Shown here piece after piece: positions 33,244 through 45,480 of a stretch of 64,000 nucleotides of DNA. The notes under the pieces are model-generated. The model had not been told where the DNA came from, made no database searches, and saw only the letters and a list, made by a program, of their open reading frames with translations. The translations under genes were made by a program, and so were the position numbers. Origin of the DNA: Cryptomeria japonica (taxonomy: Eukaryota; Streptophyta; Pinopsida; Cupressales; Cupressaceae); assembly GCF_030272615.1 (NCBI RefSeq), contig NC_081408.1, positions 607,546,173 to 607,610,172 of the forward strand, in the 5' to 3' direction. Each line of letters starts with the position of its first letter. Within the stretch, counting starts at the first letter, position 1.

Positions 33244-33603
33244 ATCTCCCCCTTTCGCATTGATGGCAACACAAGATGGAAAAACCATCAAAGTGTGAAA
33301 ACAGAAATGCCAAATACAAAAACCAACAATCTTCATTTCTCCCCCTGTGAGTAACAATACCAACCTTTCAAAAAAAACTTTCCCTTAAAATCTCTTTTAC
33401 TTTCCAAAAGGATAATGTGTTTTTCCATAGATATCTCTCCCCCTTTGACATCAAATGCCAAAGTCACAAAAGGTCAAGTTCATACAAAATACCAACCAAT
33501 TCAATTTACCAACTACTCCCCCTAAGAAGTAGCTTCCTCATCAAATACCAGAATAAAAGATTTGTCCATTTAATTCTACCGGTTGATGACAATCATCAAC
33601 TGT
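33244..33603 (-). promoter_or_regulatory. Copia-3 3' UTR with polypurine tract and duplicate
   Basis: Minus-strand GCGAAAGGGGGAGAT (33244-33258) is the tract at the LTR junction. A second TTTGATGTCAAAGGGGGAGAG lies at about 33432-33458. C-rich runs near 33340 and 33515 (plus strand) are weaker. There is no coding sequence. Confidence 0.75.
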
Positions 33604-34990
33604 CTAAGTCACTGCCGGTGGTGGTATGACTCCGAGTTGATCTCTGAGATACTCAAAAGTTTCCTTAGGCAAAGGTTTTGTGAAAATATCTGCAAGATGT
33701 TCTTTAGTATTCACATAAACCAGTTTTATCTCTTTTTCTTCAACTTTTTCCCTTAGAAAATTCAGTTTGATAGAAACATGTTTTGTTTTAGAATGTAATA
33801 CTAGATTTTTAGATATATCAATTGCTGCAGTGTTATCACAGTATATAGTAATAGGTTCCTTGCATTTTACCTTCATGTCTTTCAACATTTGCTTAAGCCA
33901 AAGTACTTGTGTACAGTTTGTTCCTGCTGCAACATATTCTGATTCTACTGTTGATAAAGATGTACAACTCTGTTTCTTACTCAACCAAGAAACTAATCTT
34001 TTTCCAAGAAAGAATGCTCCTCTAGTGGTGCTTTTTCTATCATCCACATCTCCTACCCAATTTGCATCTGTATATGCACATAGATCAAAATTTTCATCTT
34101 TAGGATACCATAATCCAAGATTTGATGTGCCTTGTAAGTACCAGAAAATCCTTTTCACTGCTGATTCATGATTTTCCTTAGGATTACTCTAAAATCTAGA
34201 AACTATACATACTGCATTCATAATATCAGGTCTGGTTTGTGTCAAATACAGTAAACCTGCTATCATAGATTTGTATCTAGTTGGATTAACAGGTGTAGAT
34301 TCATCCCTTTGAGATAATTTGTCATTTGTAGTCATAGGTGTGCTTACCAGTTTAGAGTTCTCCATGCCAAATTTCTTAAGTAGTTCTTTCAAGTACTTAG
34401 ATTGACTCAAAAATATACCTTTATTAGTCTGTAAAATCTGCAATCCTAAAAAGAATTTTATTTCTCCAATCATAGACATTTCAAATTCTTGCTGCATTTC
34501 AAGAGAAAATTCTTTGCATAATTCATCTTCTCCTCCAAAGATTATATCATCAACAAATACTTCAATATTCAAGATGTCATCATTAGTTACTTTGTAATAT
34601 AAATTGCTATTTGTATTTCCTTTAGTAAAACCAATCTTTAAAATATACTTATCCAATCTTGCATACCAAGCTCTTGGGGCTTGTTTTAATCCATACAGAG
34701 CTTTTCTTAATCTGCAAACCATATCATTGTCATCTGTCAAAGAAAATCCATCAGGTTGTTCAATATAGATTTCCTCTTCAAGATCTCCATTCAAAAATGC
34801 ACATTTAATATCCATTTGATAAACTTTGTAATCCTTGTGAGCTGCAAAGGCCAAGAATAATCTAACTGCCTCAATTCTAGCTACCGGTGCAAAGGTTTCA
34901 TTGTAATCAACTCCTTCTTTCTGAGAATATCCCTTACACACTAGTCTTGCTTTATTTCTGACAACCTTACCATCTTCATTAAGTTTGTTT
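33604..34990 (-). pseudogene. Copia-3 reverse transcriptase and RNase H
   Basis: RT is open from 34941 to 34189: [49 protein letters not shown], catalytic [18 protein letters not shown] and TQTRPDI. A stop near 34189 separates it from RNase H (34158-33604) with YTDANWVG, TVESEYVAA, CDNTAAIDISKN and NTKEHLADIFTKPLP. Only one stop interrupts this block, and catalytic residues are in place by eye. It lies at the 3' end of a single gag-pol reading frame. Confidence 0.93.
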
Positions 34991-35423
34991 CTAAATACCC
35001 ATTTGGTTCCAATTACATTTTTATTTTTAGGCCAAGGAACTAATGTCCAAGTATTATTTTTCTAAATTTGTCCTAATTCTTCTTCCATAGCTTTAATCCA
35101 AAATTTATCTTCACATGCCTCATTGATAGTTAATGGTTCAATTTGAGAAATAAGACATACTTCTTCATTTTCCAATCTTCCTCTTGTCATAACTCCTTTA
35201 AATTTGCTTCCAATTATCTAATCTTTAGAATGATTCAGTCTTACATACCTGGGTGTTTTAGTCTGTTGTAGTTCTTCAATTACTGTGGAATCCTCTAATG
35301 ATATCGGAGTAACTGGATCATCATTATGTACTGGTGGATTTATTGTAGGTTCATTTGTCATAATTTCTGTTTCTGGTTCAGAGTCTATATATCTTGAAGT
35401 TCCCCTGAATTGTTCATCAATCT

Positions 35424-36330
35424 TTACATTTTTACTCTTAACAATTTTCTATAATCTTTTATTAAAACATCTATATGCCTTGCTCTTAGATGAATAACCA
35501 AGAAATATTCCTTCATCACTTCTAGGATCAAACTTGCCAATATACTCATCTCTTCTAATATAACATTTACTTCCAAAAATTCTGAAGTACTTAAGAGTAG
35601 GAATATTACCAAACCATAGTTCATAAGGGGTCTTACCGGTTTCACCTTTGATGTGAACTTTGTTGAATGTATAGACAATGGTGCTTACTACCTCTCTCTA
35701 GTACACATGTGGTAGATTTGCTTCTAATAACATACTTCTTGATGCATCCAAGATAGTTCTATTTTTCCTTTCAACAACTCCATTCTGTTGTGGTGTCCGA
35801 GGTGCTGATAACTGTCTTTTGATTCCATTCACTTCACAGAATGTATTAAAATCTTTAGATGTGAATTCTCCTCCTTGATCTGATCTTAAACATTTGATTT
35901 TCTTACCGGTTTCATTTTCAACCATTGCTTTGAATAGTTTGAAATTCCCAAGTGCTTCTGATTTTTCTTTGAGAAAAGTAACCCAACACATTCTAGAATA
36001 ATCATCAATAATTAGCATGAAATATCTATCAACTTATAAGCTCTTAGTTCTAGCTGGACCACATAAATCAGTGTGAATTAAATCAAGAGCATTATTGGAT
36101 TTTTCTGGAATACTTTTGAAACTAGCTCTAACTTGTTTTCCAAATTGACATTCCTTGCACACTGTATTCTGAGGTTTCACAATTTTAGGTAGATCTCTAA
36201 CTGCTTTAGAAGTACTGATTTTTATCATGCAGTCAAAATTTAAATGACATAGTCTTTTATGCTATAACCAACTTTCATCTATATGTCCAATTAGGCATGC
36301 CTTTTCACTATTATTCAAATGAAAGATATT
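35424..36330 (-). pseudogene. Copia-3 integrase region
   Basis: Zinc block remnant with CKECQFGKQ, then LIHTDLCGPAR (Asp), CLRSDQGGEFTS (Asp) and NGVVERKNRT (Glu): the DDE triad is present. Stops at about 36030, 36265 and 35696 break it. The C-terminal half lies at 35424-35678, and a degraded linker (34990-35424) leads to RT. Confidence 0.9.
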
Positions 36331-36357
36331 ACCTCTAGTCTAATTACCGGTTGCAAT

Positions 36358-37758
36358 TTACAAACTAGTTCTATTCATGATTTTGCATTTTCCATTTTTA
36401 AATTGTAACTGAAAACCTTTCTCAACTAATTGACCAAAACTTAAAAGATTGTGTTTTAATCCTTCAACATAGTAGACATTGTCAGTGTTATGTTTACCAT
36501 CAAGAGATATTGAACCCTTACCTTTGATTGAACAAGCTTTGTCATCTCCAAATCTTACTAGACTTCCATTGTATTCTTGAAAGTTCAAGAATTTACCTTT
36601 GTCTCTAGTCATGTGATGTGAGCATCCTGAGTCAATAATCCATTCATCCTTTGATTCAACTTTAACTGCTAGGGCTTGTTCTACCAGTTGAGCAATAGGT
36701 GTCGGTTGATCTTCTGTTATAGAAACAAAGACCCATCCATTGTTTGTTGGATCCTCATCAGAATCATCAGTCACACCTTCATCAGCAATGTAACAAGATT
36801 TGTCTTTGTTTTTCTTAAATCTGTATCTTTGATATTCAGGATTAGGTTTGTATGTTCTTCTAGTTTCTTCTCTTAGTCTATCATGTCTATCAGGGCATCT
36901 TGAAGCCATATGACCAATCTTATTGCAGTTAAAACATTTAATGGGTGCTTTACCTTCATACTTACTTCCAATTGGGCCTTTTTGCATTTTTCTTGCAAAT
37001 AGTGCTTCAAGTTCTTCAAGCTCTTCATTCTCCTTCCTGGTTTCTTCCAGTTCTCTTGCATAAAAGGCTCTCCAGTCTGGTTTGTCAAAAGATGGAGCAG
37101 ATGATGTTGATGCTTTGAAGGTCAAATCAGTTTTTATAGTAGCAATAGGACCAAATTCCTCAATTTCAAAAGTTGAAAGTTTTCCAATCAATGTACCCCT
37201 AGTTACTGATGTATTAGGCATTATTCTCAACTCATTTATAGTAGTAACCTTCATTTTATATGCCGGTGGCAAACCTCTTAAGATTTTTGAAATAATCTCA
37301 TCCTCACTCAATGTTCCTCCACAACATTTGATACCCAAAACAATTTCATTTACTCTTTCCATAAAAGAAGAAATCCTTTCATCTTCTTCCATTTTCAGAT
37401 GTTCATGCCTAACTCAAAAGCTTTCAAGTTTTGCAATTTTGACTATGGAATCTCCTTCATTCAGTGTTTCCAAATGATCCCAAATAGCTTTAGCAGTAGA
37501 TCTATCTGATAATCCCATGATTTTTTGATCTGATAATGCACTCAAGAGTGCTTCTCTTACTTTGCAATCATTTTCTTCATCTTTAGCTAAAGTAGTTGGA
37601 GCAGTCTGACCAGCTACAGTAGTAGTATAACCATTCTTGGTAACTTCCCAAATGTCTTTACCAATGCAATTCAGATGTGTCTCCATTCTGATCTTCCATA
37701 TCCCATAGTTGGTTCCATCAAGTTTAGGACTATCCTTTCTGAAATAATTAGTAGACAT
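36358..37758 (-). pseudogene. Copia-3 gag and protease
   Basis: Starts at ATG 37758 (MSTNYFRKDSPKLDG), 57 bp from the primer site. One stop near 37412 interrupts an otherwise single frame to 36358. Gag has the helical domain, the ETRKENEELEELEALFARK acidic-basic helix and an intact CFNCNKIGHMASRC knuckle. Protease has WIIDSGCSHHMT and ends with LLSFGQLVEKG. It is the best copy in the window of this family's gag. Confidence 0.93.
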
Positions 37759-37801
37759 TGGATCTCCTCAAGTTGTTAAACTTCTGCAAAAAGAGGACTA
37801 G

Positions 37802-37815
37802 GCTCTGATACCAAT
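37802..37815 (-). other. Copia-3 primer binding site (initiator Met-tRNA)
   Basis: Minus strand TTGGTATCAGAGCC lies just inside the 5' LTR. It is the unmutated form of the block seen with one change in Copia-2. Confidence 0.9.
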
Positions 37816-38924
37816 TGTTACGTCTCGGAGACAACTAAGAGGGCGGGGGGTGAATCAGTTGTCTAATAAATTCAAACCAAAAACTTATTAACCAACTTAA
37901 TGCTTAATATCGATAAACCAATTAAGTATGTCGGTAGACAGTGTTAATAGTAAATTGCCATACTGGTAAGAATTAATGCATGAAACATAAACACAAAGTC
38001 ATCCACAACACATGACACTAATATTTGTATGTGGAAACCCTGTAAGGGGAAAAACCATGATGGGAATCCTTACCCACAATTAGATGATACTACTGTAGAT
38101 AGTAAGTGTACAAAGAGGGGTCTGAACATGCAGAAAGGACAAGAGCCTAGAGCTCACTACTCAATCACAAATGGGAGTCACACTAACTACAGTTGGATGG
38201 TTAAATCCAATAAAAATTTACTGTACAAAATCGCATCTTCATATGTTGAATTCAGTACCAGTGTAATGCTGATATGCTTCTACAAAAACCTAACTTCACT
38301 TTTAGATGATGTCTTCATGTATGCCTCTACTTGATCTCGCATATACCTTCACTCAAATCTTTTTCGCATTCCACACTTGATCTTACAAATAAGATCTTAC
38401 ATTTATACCATACCGTAAGACCAATTTTAGTAGGTTAGCTCTACAAGATATTACAATAAAATATTTTACAAATAATATCTGATGCAATAACTGATTAAAC
38501 ATGTTGGCTTAATGCATTTACATCAATAATAAATCATCTTCATAGCGTGCCATGTTGATCTGGAAAAGATAAACCTGTCGGTGTAACCCTAGATAACCTG
38601 GACCTATTTGCGGGTAAAAGAAAATATGCAAATAAGAATATATCAATGATTATTACTTGAAAATAAAGTGTTTGCATGATGTCTTTGACATTACCAAGTG
38701 TCTTTCATGTCATTACAGGTACCGGTGAACATTATATCTTGTCGGTTGATCATATACCAGTAACTGTTGCACAGATACCAGTGAACATTATATATTGTTG
38801 GTTGATCATATACCAGTAACTGTTGCACACATTGCTGCTTGTCGGTGAATGTTACTGGATCTACAAAGTAGGTGTATTTAGTAGGTGTTGACATCAATGA
38901 CAAAACCATACCAAAATACCAACA
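37816..38924 (-). repeat. Copia-3 5' LTR (1109 bp)
   Basis: Partner of 32136-33243, including the internal GAACATTATAT duplication. TATA candidate GGTATAAATGTAAG (minus) at about 38396-38409. Differences from the 3' copy are scattered and mostly transitions (for example CCGAAGAC versus TCGGAGAC at the U5 end). Confidence 0.94.
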
Positions 38925-38929
38925 TGCTA

Positions 38930-40299
38930 ATTAGTTCATACCGACACTATGTCTCCCCATAAACCCATTTGATCAAATTTATTTGATCATTTGTAGCGCC
39001 TAACCCCTACCGGCTGGGAGCCTTCTATATTTACAAAGCTAAAATTTCTGCATGTATGGCCACACGAGCGGATGCCCTTACTAGAACCTTTTTGTTTTAG
39101 AAAGCCAAAATCCTTCTAGTTGTTGGGTCAGAAAGTCAGACCTCTGGAGCAACCCACACACATATGGTTGTTAGTAGAGATACAAAGTTTGCCATGGGGA
39201 GTTTTTGTGGGGACTAGTGCTTGGCTGCCCCAGAGAAGTGAGTGTTGAGGGTGGAGCCAGTGGGGTCAAGCCTCTAAGTATCAGCTTTGAATGGCATAGC
39301 CTTGGGCAAAACCCCATGTGGGATCAACAACTATTGTCTTGGCCAGCCATAAGAATTGTGCTTGTCTTATTTTGAACATTCAAACATTCAAGACCAAACA
39401 TAAAAAAATTGTGTCTTTTGTGTCTTCAAGTGTATGCAAAACATTTTTACATCAAACAACACACTTTCTTTGGAGTCATTTTTGAGTCATTTTTTAGTCT
39501 AAAAACTTGCAAACATTGAGTCTTCATCAACATTGTGTCCTCTTGTCATAAAAAAATAGTCAAAAATTCAAATTTGGTCACAATAAGAAACTTCACACAT
39601 TGGAAAAATTGCACTTGATTTTTGGAAATGCGTCTATGTCTGATAGAATCATATATGTGTCATCTAGTTGTGTCTGTGAAGGGCAGAAATGCATATGTGT
39701 TCTTTTAAGCAACATTACATTTACAAAATCTCATAAATGCATCTGTGTCTGACAGAACCACATCTGCATCATTTAATCGTGTTTGTGAAGTATACAGGCA
39801 CGTCTCTATTCAAAATTGGAAAACTTTACAGTCCAACAAACAAGAGAAATCAGTTTCAGAATTCTTGAGCTTCCTAGGTTATTTCCCCAGGTTTTCATCT
39901 AGAATACAACCTATCTTTGGGTCTCACAAAGTTCATCATTTCTTTACATCTTGCATTACATTCATATTTGTCTAAACTTGAGTCAAAAGTTCACTTGTTT
40001 ATCCTCATCTTGCTTTGTCAACACACTACATACAACAACATTTTGCTAAGTGGTCCCTCATCAAGGTCTATCACCTTTGGGTCTCATTTGGTCTTACTTA
40101 GAGTCAAGGTCAACTTACTTCATCAAGAGAAACTATCATCTATTTGGAAGTCACACCTACTCTACTACATACATACTTGGTCTTACACTTTGGACATTGC
40201 AAGTATACCTCAGATTCATTTACATTCCATCCAACTCTTGGTCTTCCATACTCTTTCCATTTTCATCTAGTCTCACACATCTTGGTCAAGACCTAGTTT
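38930..40299 (+). other. Gypsy-2 leader, second part (after Copia-3)
   Basis: Non-coding continuation of the long leader up to the first gag ATG. It contains TCACACAAACTT-like AT-rich sequence and a near-duplicate AAATGC(A/G)TCT.TGTCTGA(C/T)AGAA at about 39627 and 39736. An apparent 117-codon ORF (39917-40270) has no recognisable domain and an unusual Ser/Leu/Ile content, so I treat it as chance. Confidence 0.6.
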
Positions 40300-42857
40300 A
40301 TGGTTGAAAACTGTTTCCAAAAATCTAGGAGAGAAGCTAAAGAGGCTCAAGAGTCCATAAACATGAGTGCCTATGAGTATGACAGTGATGTCTTTTTTAA
40401 TTCTGATCACACTACATTACCTAACATGGATGCCTATAGAAACATTCCAAATGTTGAGAACATGGACACTATAAACAACAATGATACACACAATGACAAT
40501 ATGGACAAATTTTATGTACATCAAAAGAAGTGGAAGACTCCATTATGGATCCCCATTTCAATTGATTGATTGAGGAAATCATAAGGAGAGATAGACAATA
40601 TTTCTTACAAGTGATGGTGTAAAGTGGAGCCAAGACACCTCATGATTTTGACATATCTCAAATAGTGGAAAATCGACCTTTGCAACAACCTCACCTCAAC
40701 ATGGATCAAAGGAGGCCTAATAGTGGAGGCAATAGAGGACCACATATTGTTCCTAACACACCATCATCTTTGTTTCAAAAACCTGAGGTCCTACATACAC
40801 ATGGTCAAGCATATGATACTCACCTTTGCAGACCATTATGGAAGTCTTATACAAAAAAATATACTCAATCACATGCCAATGCTAAGGACCAACCACCAAA
40901 GCAATTGGATATCCAAAGGCATGTTCAAAATTTGAACTCAAGGAAACCCCACGTCAAATTTTAGGGCAACACATTAGAACAAAGTCATTACATGCCTATA
41001 GAGTATGGTATACATGGACAAAACAGATATTCCATTCCTCATCATGACTCTATACAAAGTGGTCCTTATACACAACATCACTATAGACTTCCTCCATATG
41101 AACATGTGTATGATCAATACCATCCATATATTCAACATGCTCCTCCTCCACCCAGTGGTTTAGGCATGGGATATGGTCCAAGAAGTTGGTCTCCACCTAA
41201 AAACAATTTGGAACAGCAAATCAAGGACTTACAAAAGAAAATGGAGGACATAAATACATCGAAGCCAACTTACACAATGAGAGACATATGTCCCTATCCA
41301 TTTGACAAAATAATTCCAATTCCTCAATTTCCTACACATTTTGTGATGCCTAAGTTCAATAAGTACAGAGGAAAAGGAGATCCTAAGGCACATATAAGAT
41401 AGATTTTCATAGCTTGCATTGAGGTAGCAGCAAAAGAGACATATTTAATGAGATTATTCCCACAAAGCTTAGGTGATCAAGCTATGGAATGGTTTTCCCA
41501 ACTCCCACCTGGAATTAAGTCATAGGGTGACTTAGCAAAGGCATTTATCCAACATTTCTAATACAACATAGAGATAGACATATTAGTCACTACCTTGTGC
41601 AACACCAAACAAAGGGATGGAGAGTCTTTTTCATCATTTTTACAAAGATGGAGGAATCTAGCCAGCAGATGCTCTTGTGAAATTCCATAGAAACAAATGG
41701 TAGAGATGTTCACCCAGAATGTTAACAAAGACATTGGTTATGATTTGAGAAAAGCTTGTTTTTCCACCTTCAAGGATGTCATTGAAAAAGGCTCAGTGAC
41801 AGAAAAGGTCCTAATTGAGCAAGGCATCATCAAAATATTCAAAGAAAACAAAGAAGACTTTAAAGGAAAAGACAAACCAAGATTTTGGAATAAAAACAAG
41901 AACACAATCAATGATGGTGTCGTTGATGCCAATATAGTACGACCCAAAATCATTTTTTCTAGATCAAGCTCTACAAACAATCAAGTGAATACTCAAACAA
42001 CTTCAAAATCATGAAGGAAGTACACCCCATTGGGAGAACCACTAGAGTCAGTTTTCAAAAAGCTAGTGGCAAACAAAATAATAAGAATTCTAGATTTGCC
42101 TCCATATGAGCCAAAGGTCAAACCAAATTGGTGGAATGATGATGAATATTGTGAATTTCATAAAAGAAAGGGACATAAAATAGGAAACTATTATCAACTG
42201 AAGAACATCATATAAGATCTCATTGATAGAGGCGACATTGAGATCAAGGGACACTCATCCAATCAAGAACATGAAATGTTTAAAGAACCATTCCCAAAAC
42301 ATGATAAGGGAAAAGCCAAAGCCACAGATGACCAAACCAACTATACCAGAGCATCTTATAACTATGATTCAAATGTTAATCACATTTCGATGGACAATTA
42401 TGTCTCTACCATTATTATCAAGGACAAAATGCCAGAAAATTCTACCCAGAGACCCAAAATTGTCCTAAAAGAAATTGGATCTTCTTCTGAACATACCTCT
42501 AAATGTAATGTTACAACTCATCAAGGTAAATTCACTTTGCAAGGTGCTCCAGCTAAAAACAACACTTCCTCATCAACCAAACCTGAGTATGACCTTGTAG
42601 AACAGTTAGGGAAGACACCCATGCTTATCTACATCCTCCAGCTCTTACGCATATCCCCTACACATAAATCCATTCTTGACAAAACTTTCAGAGACACTTA
42701 TGTCCCTACTAATCTGAACATGGACCAATTTCAAGCCATGGTGGGATACCTTTCCATTCCACACTCCCTTACATTCACAGAAGCTGACAATGCCTCCGTG
42801 AGCCAACCACATAATGCACCTTTACACATTGAAGCCTTCCTACACAAACATCAATAA
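40300..42857 (+). pseudogene. Gypsy-2 gag
   Basis: The probable start is 40300 or the internal MSAYEYDSD at 40363. A frameshift near 40600 is followed by one frame from 40665 to the stop at 42855-42857, with stops at about 40962, 41400, 41523, 41561, 41688, 42012 and 42213. The gag core (41350-41700) has KFNKYRGKGDPKAHI, YLMRLFPQSLGDQAMEWFS and FLQRWRNLA. A Tat-type knuckle YCEFHKRKGHKIGNYY (about 42145) has its last Cys changed to Tyr. The Pro/Gln/His-rich N-terminal half is unlike the Asn-rich Gypsy-1 gag. Gag ends 7-10 bp before protease in another frame. Confidence 0.87.
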
Positions 42858-43426
42858 AACAAGTCTTGATAGATGGAGGAGCAAGCCTAAACATTTGTAC
42901 ATTGAGCACTATTAAACAATTGGGATATTCAGACCAAGCTATAAATGCTACAAACAAAATTGCCATCAAAGCATATGATGATGAAGAGCGTTCATCCAAA
43001 GGCACAATCACCTTACCTCTCAGAGTTGGACTGGTTACAAAGGATATGGTTTGTCAAGTTCTTGACCTGGATCTCACATACAATATATTACTAGGACATC
43101 CTTGGATTCATGAGATGAGGGAAATCCCATCTACATACCACCAATGCATTAAGTTTCCTCACAATGGAGTTGAAATAATAGTTAATGGTAATCCTAATCC
43201 ATTTATATACTGCAATAACTTGAGACCAAAAATAGAGATGATCATTCCAAGTAATAGGGAAGTTGTCCCTTCTTCTGCATACATTGGTCTTGAATCATTA
43301 AAACCTTCAACATCAAAACAAGGTGAGCTTAAAGGGAAATATCAAGACAAAGGCATTCGTGAATACACTTTGAATCAAACCATGTGCTTACAACAAGTTA
43401 TGAGTTCACCAAAAGAATATGGATGA
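42858..43426 (+). pseudogene. Gypsy-2 aspartic protease
   Basis: QVLIDGGASLNICTLS is the catalytic loop; gypsy Tat elements often have DGG/DGS here rather than DTG. The second conserved block is DLDLTYNILLGHPWIHEM (ILLGHPW is typical). The 187-codon frame is open from about 42860 to 43426 and lies one base off the gag frame. A stop then leads into the long linker. The homologous block in Gypsy-1 (54797-54890) lacks the catalytic loop. Confidence 0.88.
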
Positions 43427-44700
43427 CCACATCCTTCTAAACGGGTATCCATCATTACACTCAAGTGGGATCCTACAATCTTCCAAAAGTGAGGTGAAAT
43501 GGAAGAAGAATATTTATAGAAAATTCTTTACAAAGACCCTGAAAATGGTACACAAGATCAAATCAGCATACCATGTGAAAAATATGGCAAAGGATTCAAG
43601 ATCCTACAAAAGTTTGGGTATGATGGTAAAAGTCCTCTCAGTTTAAGAAAGAAAGGTATCATTCAACCTTTGCAACTAGAATTGACATTCAAAACGGAGT
43701 GCTCAAAAGGACTTGGTTTCATATCTTCTAGGGTAAATACTCAAAAGATAGAAAAAACATTACAAATCAAAGCTGCCAAAAATCAACAAGAGAACTGCTA
43801 TTCCACAGACTCCAATGAATGGGAATGGGGTTCAAACAAATCCTCCAGTGACTATGAACTCACCAAGACATTCAGAGAACTAGGTGAACCCATAGAAGAG
43901 GAGGAATTTTATAGAAAATTCAAAGTTGGTCAGGAAACAACCCCTGAGGATCCCACACAATCTTTGCCTCTAGGTTCTAGGTCAAAATCACAAAGAATGA
44001 GGACACCTGTCCCAGAATGCGCTACTAGTGATGACAATTTGGATTCATTCACAATCAAGATAGATGAGGAGAGAGATAATGATGACCTCAATAATTACCT
44101 TGACATACCTGAATATAAATGCATCTTCACCCTTAGTCTTGCTGACTTTGAAAACATTGAAGGCCTTCCCCTTGTTCACCACCAACTTATTGACAAGGAA
44201 CATGAAGGACCTATACAGTTTGACACATTCCAAAATGATGAAGCCTTTATTGACTATCTAGGCACACGAGATGATCTTCCCCCTAGGGACCATAAGGTAG
44301 GATACACTATAGAACTCAACAACGTGGCATATTTTGCTGAGGGTGTTGGGCCTTCCAGTCGTAAAAATATAAAAATAAAAATAAATCATGGGTCTTATGG
44401 TGAAAACCATGCTGTGGCACTGTCTAACCCCAAAAAAGTAAAAAGAAAGGACATATCTGAGGGCGAAAACCTCTCTGAGGCACCCAAAGATGGAAGGCTC
44501 AATAATCTCCCGGCATCATATGAAGAAAAATCATCTATGTTAGTAGAGGAGACCATCAAAACAAACATTGGTATAGAAGAAATTACACATAACATATTCC
44601 TAGCACAGTCTCTGATAGAGGCAGAAAGACCAAAGTTCATAAGTTTCTTCACAGAGCAACAAATCAATTTTGCATGGTCATATGCTAATATGCCTGGACT
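43427..44700 (+). pseudogene. Gypsy-2 protease-RT linker
   Basis: From 43670 to 44794 the frame is fully open. The protein is acidic and low in recognisable motifs (DSNEWEWGSNKSSSDYEL; EEEEFYRKFKV), then contains a block shared with Gypsy-0 and Gypsy-1 (GENLSEAPKDGRL; TNIGIEE). In Tat/Ogre elements a long linker of unknown role separates protease from RT. A stop near 43427-43650 and a frame change precede it. Confidence 0.75.
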
Positions 44701-45480
44701 AGATCTAGATTTAGCAATGCATCATTTGACAATCAAACTAGGGGCAAAACCAATAAAAGAGAAATTAAGAAAGATGCATCCACAAGTGGCATAATTAGTC
44801 AAAGTAGAGCTTGAAAAATTATTGGATGTCGGATTCATACGCCCAATTGATTATCCTGAATGGATCTCCAACTTAGTACCTATCATTAAACTAGATCGTA
44901 GCATCAGAATATGCACAGATTTCAAAGACATCAACAAAGCTTATCCTAAGGATGATTTTCCATTTCCAAATATCGACCTGATCATAGATCTCACAATAGG
45001 TCATGCGATGTTATCTTTGATGGTTGGATTCTTTGGCTATAATCAAATAAAAATTGCATCCGAGGATCAGCACAAAACATCATTTACTTGTCCTTGGGGA
45101 ACTTTCTATTGGAATGTCATGCCCTTTGGGCTAAAGAATGCAGGCACTACATATCAAAGAGCCACGACTACCATCTTTCATGATCTCATGCATGTTACTG
45201 TGGAAGATTATGTTGATGACCTCTTGGGAAAATCAATAGGTAGAGATACACATTTAGACATACTTTCAGTCATTTTTGATCGGTTGGAAAAACACAAAGT
45301 AAGATTAAACCCCAAGAAATGTGTCTTTGGAGTAACCTCTAGGAAGCTCTTGGGATTCATTGTTTCAAAAAGAGGAATTGAAGCCGATCCAACAAAAGTC
45401 AAGGCCATCCTAGAGATGCAACCACCAAGAAATATCAGTCAACTTCAATCTTTGCAAGGGAGACTCTAGTCCATATGAAG
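44701..45480 (+). pseudogene. Gypsy-2 reverse transcriptase
   Basis: INFAWSYANMPGLDLDL and KMHPQVA precede a single stop (44792, TTA-to-TAA type) and then RT: YPEWISNLVPIIK, RICTDFKDINKAYPKDDFP, GYNQIKIASEDQHKT, NVMPFGLKNAG, catalytic VEDYVDDLLGKS at about 45203-45238 and NPKKCVFGVTSRKLLGF. All main motifs are intact. The stop at 45467 (GRL, then stop, then SI) looks like a single change. The frame is the same as linker, RNase H and start of integrase. Confidence 0.92.

Larger units (their letters stand above)
32136..38924 (-). mobile_element. Copia-3: Ty1/copia element (same family as Copia-2)
   Basis: LTRs at 32136-33243 and 37816-38924, gag-pol between them on the minus strand, and a perfect TSD TGCTA (32131-32135 and 38925-38929). 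It is 6.8 kb long and not itself interrupted. It lies in the leader of Gypsy-2. Its LTRs and proteins align with Copia-2 end to end, and it is the better-preserved copy for gag knuckle and protease. Confidence 0.95.

Noticed and set aside
39917-40270. 117-codon plus-strand ORF in Gypsy-2 leader
   Set aside because: No recognisable domain, composition follows the AT-rich leader, and no counterpart was found in the Gypsy-1 leader.
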